From positions 1 to 8,560 of the forward strand of contig CAJOFI010000017.1 of NCBI GenBank assembly GCA_905233595.1: DNA of 8,560 nt, written 5' to 3'. Of this stretch, positions 4,787 to 8,560 are shown piece by piece. The number at the start of each line of letters is the position of its first letter. Position 1 is the stretch's first letter. The position numbers were made by a program, and so were the translations under genes. The notes beneath the pieces were generated by a model. The model was not told the origin of the DNA, made no database searches, and saw only the letters and a list, made by a program, of their open reading frames with translations. The DNA comes from an uncultured Oscillospiraceae bacterium. Its GTDB lineage: Bacteria; Bacillota; Clostridia; Oscillospirales; Oscillospiraceae.

Positions 4787-7700
4787 ATGCGCAGTTACCG
4801 TGCCGGTATCGACATCGGCTCCACCACCGTTAAGCTTGTGATCATGGATGAACTGGGAGAGATCCTGTTCCAGGACTACCGGCGTCACCGCGCCCACACG
4901 CAGGAGACGCTGGCAGAGCTGCTCGAGGACGCCAAAAAGCAGCTTGGCGGCATTTCGCTTCGCGCCGCGATCACCGGCTCCGGCTCCATCAATCTCGGCA
5001 AGGCGCTTGAGATCCCCTTCGTGCAGGAGGTCGTGGCGGTGGCCTCGGCGCTCCAATACGTCGCGCCGCAGACGGACGTGGCCATCGAGCTGGGCGGCGA
5101 GGACGCGAAGATCATCTACTTTACCGGCGGGCTGGAGGAGCGCATGAACGGCGTCTGCGCCGGTGGGACCGGCTCCTTCATCGACCAGATGGCGGCGCTT
5201 TTGCAGACCGACGCCACGGGGCTCAACGAGGAAGCGGAGAATTACAAACAGATCTATCCCATCGCCGCGCGCTGCGGCGTCTTTGCCAAGAGCGACATTC
5301 AGCCGCTTATCAACGAGGGCGCGACCAAGCCCGACCTCGCGGCCTCCATCTTCCAGGCCGTCGTGAACCAGACCATTTCCGGCCTCGCCTGCGGAAAGCC
5401 GATCCGGGGCTGCGTCGCTTTTCTGGGCGGGCCGCTGCACTTTCTGCCGGAGCTGAAAAAGGCCTTCATCCGTACCCTGCGCCTCAGGGATGAGGAAGTG
5501 GTCGATCCGCAGAACTCCCACCTCTTCGCGGCGCTCGGCGCGGCGCTGGAGGCGAAGGAGGCGGAGGAGAAGAGCATCGACAGCCTCATTTCGCGCCTGC
5601 GCAGCGGCGTCTCCATGGCCTTTGAGCTCAAGCGCCTGCCCGCCCTTTTTGAAAGCGAATCGGCGTATGACGAGTTCTGCCACCGCCACGCGCTGGCGGT
5701 CGTCGAGAAGGGGGAGCTTGCAAGCTATTGCGGCAAGTGCTTTCTCGGCATCGACGCGGGCTCGACCACAACGAAGCTCGCCCTGATCGGCGAGAAGGGG
5801 GAGCTGCTGTTCTCCTTCTATTCGAGCAACCAGGGTAACCCCATCAAAACCGCCATGCGCGCCATCGGAGAGCTGAGCCGCTCTCTCCCCGCGAGCGCGA
5901 AGATCGCGCGCTCCTGCTCCACGGGCTACGGCGAGACCCTGCTCAAGTCCGCCTTTGCGCTCGACGAGGGCGAGGTGGAGACCATCGCCCACTGCACGGC
6001 GGCGGAGTTTTTCGACCCGCAGGTGGACTGTGTGCTCGATATCGGCGGGCAGGACATGAAGTGCATCAAGCTGCGCAACCATTCGGTGGACACGGTGCTT
6101 CTGAACGAGGCCTGCTCCTCCGGCTGCGGCTCCTTCATCGAAAACTTTGCCAATTCCCTCGGCTTCAGTGCTGAGGAATTCGCGCAGGAGGCGCTGTACG
6201 CGGATAACCCCGTCGATCTCGGCACGCGCTGCACGGTGTTCATGAATTCCAACGTCAAGCAGGCGCAGAAGGAGGGGGCGAAGGTCTCCGACATTTCGGC
6301 AGGGCTTGCCTATTCCGTCATCAAAAACGCGCTCTTCAAGGTCATCAAGCTGACAGACCCCGCCGAGCTTGGCAGCCACATCGTCGTGCAGGGCGGCACG
6401 TTCTACAACAAGGCCGTTCTGCGCGCCTTCGAGCAGATCGCGGGCGTGGAGGCCACCTGTCCGGACATTTCGGGCATCATGGGCGCTTTCGGCGCTGCGC
6501 TGATCGCGCGAGAGCGTTACAAGGGGCAGGAGACGATGATGCTGCCCCTGCGGGACATTCTGAACCTCACCTACACCACCGCGACCGCGCGCTGCGGGCG
6601 CTGCCAGAACAACTGCCTGCTCACGGTCAACAAGTTCCCCGGCGGGCGGCGGCACGTCACCGGCAACCGCTGTGAGCGCGGTCTGGGCGGCTCTGCCACG
6701 GCGGAGCGCGCTCCGAACATGGTGGACTTCAAGAAGCAGCGGCTCTTTGCCTATCCGCCGCTGGAGAACGCCCCGCGCGGCGTCATCGGCATCCCAAGGG
6801 TGCTGAACCTGTACGAAAACTTTCCCTTCTGGGCGACCTTCTTCAAGGCGCTGGGCTTTCGGGTGGAGCTTTCGCCCTTCTCCACGCGCAGGATCTACGA
6901 GCTGGGAATGGAGTCCATCCCCTCGGAATCCGAGTGCTACCCCGCAAAGCTCGCGCACGGCCATGTGCAGTGGCTCATCGACCACGGGATCAAGACCGTC
7001 TTTCACCCCTGCGTGTTTTACGAGTTCCAGGAGACCGGCGGCGCGCAGAACCACTACAACTGCCCCATCGTGACCTCCTACCCCGAAAACCTCAAGAACA
7101 ACGTGGAGGCTGTCGCGAGGGGAGAGGTGCACTATATCCGCCCCTTTATCGCCTTCACGAACGAGAAGGTGGCGGGGGATCGCCTTGCCCGCCTCTGCGA
7201 GGAGGAGTGGGGCATCTCCGAGCATGAGGTGCGCGTGGCCGTGCGCCTCGCGTGGGAGGCGCAGCACAGGGCCAAGCTCGATATCCGAGAGGAGGGCGCA
7301 AGGCTCCTAAGGGAGATGGAGGAAAAAGGCGGGCGCGGCATCGTGCTCGCGGGGCGCCCCTACCACATCGACCCGGAGATCAACCACGGCATTCCCGAGC
7401 TCATCGCCTCCTACGGTCTCACGGTCTTCACCGAGGACAGCCTGCCCGTGGACTTTGAGCCGGGCAGACCCGTGCGCGTGAACGACCAGTGGGTCTACCA
7501 CTCCCGTCTGTACACGGCGGCGGAGTTTGTGAGCCGCCGGGACGATCTGGAGCTTATCCAGCTCAATTCCTTCGGCTGCGGCCTCGACGCCGTGACCACC
7601 GACCAGGTCGCGGAGATCCTGGAGGCCAGCAACAAGCTCTACACGGTGCTCAAGATCGACGAGGTCAACAACCTCGGCGCGGCGCGCATCCGCGTGCGCA

Positions 7701-8560
7701 GTCTGATCGCCGCGATGAACATGCGCCGGGAGAAGCACATCGCCGCCCATCCCGTCCCCGCCGCCTATCACCGCGCGGAGTTTACCGAGGAGATGTACAA
7801 GCAGGGCTGGACGATCCTTGCGCCCCAGATGAGCCCCATCCATTTCTCGCTGCTCGAGCCGGTTTTCCGCAAATACGGCTATCGCATGGAGATCCTCTCC
7901 AACGACAACCGCACCGCCATCGACACAGGGCTGCGCTTTGTGAATAACGACGCCTGCTTCCCGGCCATGACCGCCGTCGGCCAGATCATGGAAGCCGTGA
8001 CCTCCGGGCGCTACGACACCGATCACCTCGCCATCATAATGAGCCAGACCGGCGGCTGCTGCCGCGCGAGCAACTACGTGAGCTTCATCCGCAGGGCGCT
8101 GGACAAGGCGAATCTGTCGCATATCCCGGTCATCTCCCTCAACGCCAACGGTATGGAGAAAAACGCGGGCTTTCGCATCACACCCTCCATGCTGATGGAC
8201 GCGGGACGTGCCATCGTCTACGGCGACCTCTTCATGCGCTGCCTCTACCGCGTGCGCCCCTACGAGCGTACCCCCGGCACCGCAAACGCCCTCTATGAAG
8301 ATCTGCGGCAGATGTGCATCGACTCGCTTATGAGCAATCAGAGCAAGCGGCAGTACAAAGCCCTGTGCGAGCGCATCGTGGAGGCCTTCGACGAGTTCCC
8401 GATCGACGAGACGCTGCGCAAGCCGCGCGTCGGCGTGGTGGGGGAGATCCTCGTCAAGTACATGCCCCTCGGTTACGGATTCGGATGTAAACAGAAAATG
8501 GCTCATATCGATAACCTCCTAAAAATATACAAAAGGTACAACTGTTCAGACCGTCTCATT
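4787..8560 (+). CDS. Giant 2-hydroxyacyl-CoA dehydratase activase-related protein (3' partial, chimeric end)
   Basis: The frame is open from ATG 4787 to the window edge (1258 codons), but family-like sequence ends near residue 1227 (position 8467). It has two ATPase domains of the BadF/BadG/BcrA/HgdC type. Copy 1 has GIDIGSTTVK (7-16), ITGSGS (62-67) and ELGGEDAK (101-108), with Cys124 and Cys163 at positions matching the HgdC [4Fe-4S] ligands Cys127/Cys166. Copy 2 has GIDAGSTTTK (321-330), DIGGQDMK (418-425), Cys443, an extra Cys447, and Cys482. A cysteine cluster (Cys603, 606, 610, 629) follows. Next come a DUF2229-like region (about 668-830; Cys717, 742, 759) and a dehydratase D-component-like part (about 850-1227; GRPYH, Cys931, Cys1057, Cys1091-1092). 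Known activases use ATP hydrolysis to push an electron into a dehydratase iron-sulfur cluster; the role of these fused proteins is unestablished. No partner dehydratase is adjacent. The true C-terminus is absent, replaced by antisense metK sequence. Confidence 0.88.
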   Translation, partial: MRSYRAGIDIGSTTVKLVIMDELGEILFQDYRRHRAHTQETLAELLEDAKKQLGGISLRAAITGSGSINLGKALEIPFVQEVVAVASALQYVAPQTDVAIELGGEDAKIIYFTGGLEERMNGVCAGGTGSFIDQMAALLQTDATGLNEEAENYKQIYPIAARCGVFAKSDIQPLINEGATKPDLAASIFQAVVNQTISGLACGKPIRGCVAFLGGPLHFLPELKKAFIRTLRLRDEEVVDPQNSHLFAALGAALEAKEAEEKSIDSLISRLRSGVSMAFELKRLPALFESESAYDEFCHRHALAVVEKGELASYCGKCFLGIDAGSTTTKLALIGEKGELLFSFYSSNQGNPIKTAMRAIGELSRSLPASAKIARSCSTGYGETLLKSAFALDEGEVETIAHCTAAEFFDPQVDCVLDIGGQDMKCIKLRNHSVDTVLLNEACSSGCGSFIENFANSLGFSAEEFAQEALYADNPVDLGTRCTVFMNSNVKQAQKEGAKVSDISAGLAYSVIKNALFKVIKLTDPAELGSHIVVQGGTFYNKAVLRAFEQIAGVEATCPDISGIMGAFGAALIARERYKGQETMMLPLRDILNLTYTTATARCGRCQNNCLLTVNKFPGGRRHVTGNRCERGLGGSATAERAPNMVDFKKQRLFAYPPLENAPRGVIGIPRVLNLYENFPFWATFFKALGFRVELSPFSTRRIYELGMESIPSESECYPAKLAHGHVQWLIDHGIKTVFHPCVFYEFQETGGAQNHYNCPIVTSYPENLKNNVEAVARGEVHYIRPFIAFTNEKVAGDRLARLCEEEWGISEHEVRVAVRLAWEAQHRAKLDIREEGARLLREMEEKGGRGIVLAGRPYHIDPEINHGIPELIASYGLTVFTEDSLPVDFEPGRPVRVNDQWVYHSRLYTAAEFVSRRDDLELIQLNSFGCGLDAVTTDQVAEILEASNKLYTVLKIDEVNNLGAARIRVRSLIAAMNMRREKHIAAHPVPAAYHRAEFTEEMYKQGWTILAPQMSPIHFSLLEPVFRKYGYRMEILSNDNRTAIDTGLRFVNNDACFPAMTAVGQIMEAVTSGRYDTDHLAIIMSQTGGCCRASNYVSFIRRALDKANLSHIPVISLNANGMEKNAGFRITPSMLMDAGRAIVYGDLFMRCLYRVRPYERTPGTANALYEDLRQMCIDSLMSNQSKRQYKALCERIVEAFDEFPIDETLRKPRVGVVGEILVKYMPLGYGFGCKQKMAHIDNLLKIYKRYNCSDRLI
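8462..8506 (-). pseudogene. metK: 5' fragment of S-adenosylmethionine synthetase gene metK, broken after codon 15
   Basis: Reading leftwards from ATG at 8506, the codons give MSHFLFTSESVTEGH, the highly conserved N-terminus of methionine adenosyltransferase. The next expected residues (Pro-Asp-Lys, start of the ATP-binding region) are absent. From 8461 the minus strand is the antisense of the activase-like gene, with Val as residue 16. The frame stays open to 7307 by chance in the GC-rich antisense strand, so an automatic caller could report a false 399-residue MetK. A strong ribosome site precedes it. MetK is normally single-copy and essential, so this fragment cannot be the functional gene. 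It is either an assembly chimera, a rearrangement, or a disrupted extra copy. Confidence 0.85.
8507..8560 (-). promoter_or_regulatory. metK leader with AGGAGG ribosome site
   Basis: A perfect AGGAGG on the minus strand (8515-8520) lies 8 nt before the metK ATG at 8506. The remaining AT-rich sequence to 8560 is typical leader DNA and contrasts with the GC-rich coding sequence left of 8467. No complete promoter or SAM riboswitch can be recognised; either could lie beyond the window edge. Confidence 0.75.

Noticed and set aside
4658..7267. 869-codon open frame on the minus strand under the activase-like gene
   Set aside because: It is antisense to a clearly conserved coding sequence, has low-complexity Arg/Ala/Gly/Val/His-rich content and no recognisable domain, and crosses the real promoter. 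It is a by-product of GC-rich codon use.
7307..8506. 399-codon minus-strand frame beginning with the MetK N-terminus
   Set aside because: Only the first 15 codons are MetK. The remainder is antisense of the activase-like gene and lacks all further MetK motifs, so it is not a full-length MetK.

Overview
The window looks like chromosomal DNA from a GC-rich anaerobic member of the Clostridia (Oscillospiraceae-like; the genus is a guess). The grounds are GC-rich coding regions with AT-rich gaps, strong AGGAGG-type ribosome sites, extended -10 promoters, a YvcK-family gene, and a giant 2-hydroxyacyl-CoA-dehydratase-activase-like gene of the kind common in anaerobic Firmicutes. There is no phage, transposase, CRISPR, tRNA or rRNA signal.

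Layout. (1) Positions 1-317 hold a hairpin-plus-T-tract terminator at the left edge and what looks like a twice-frameshifted remnant of a small one-helix membrane protein on the minus strand. (2) Positions 318-2566, minus strand, are a two-gene operon: a GPH-family (MelB-like) cation/glycoside symporter, followed with a 4-base ATGA overlap by a PIG-L-type zinc deacetylase. Its promoter lies at 2599-2627. (3) Positions 2567-2800 are a divergent promoter region with a 10-bp direct repeat. (4) Positions 2801-4541, plus strand, are a second two-gene operon: a PhzF-family epimerase/isomerase and a divergent YvcK/CofD-family protein. It ends in a repeat-rich tail and a strong terminator at 4617-4655. 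(5) From 4787 to the right edge, with its own promoter, runs one very long gene. It carries two BadF/HgdC-type ATPase domains, a cysteine cluster, a DUF2229-type region and a 2-hydroxyglutaryl-CoA dehydratase D-component-like region.

The most important observation is at the right edge. The long gene matches its family up to about position 8467. The sequence then becomes, on the minus strand, the first 15 codons, ribosome-binding site and leader of metK (S-adenosylmethionine synthetase). Two 5' gene portions are joined head-on at a short shared ATGCCC. Neither gene could be intact here, so this is an assembly chimera, a rearrangement breakpoint, or a disrupted extra copy of metK. The last ~95 bases should not be read as authentic activase coding sequence.

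How the genes may work together: the symporter and deacetylase plausibly form a small uptake-and-deacylation unit for an acylated sugar or glycoside. PhzF and YvcK are co-transcribed without an obvious shared pathway. The large activase-like protein is a stand-alone predicted ATP-dependent iron-sulfur electron activator fused to dehydratase-like domains, with no partner dehydratase genes visible here.
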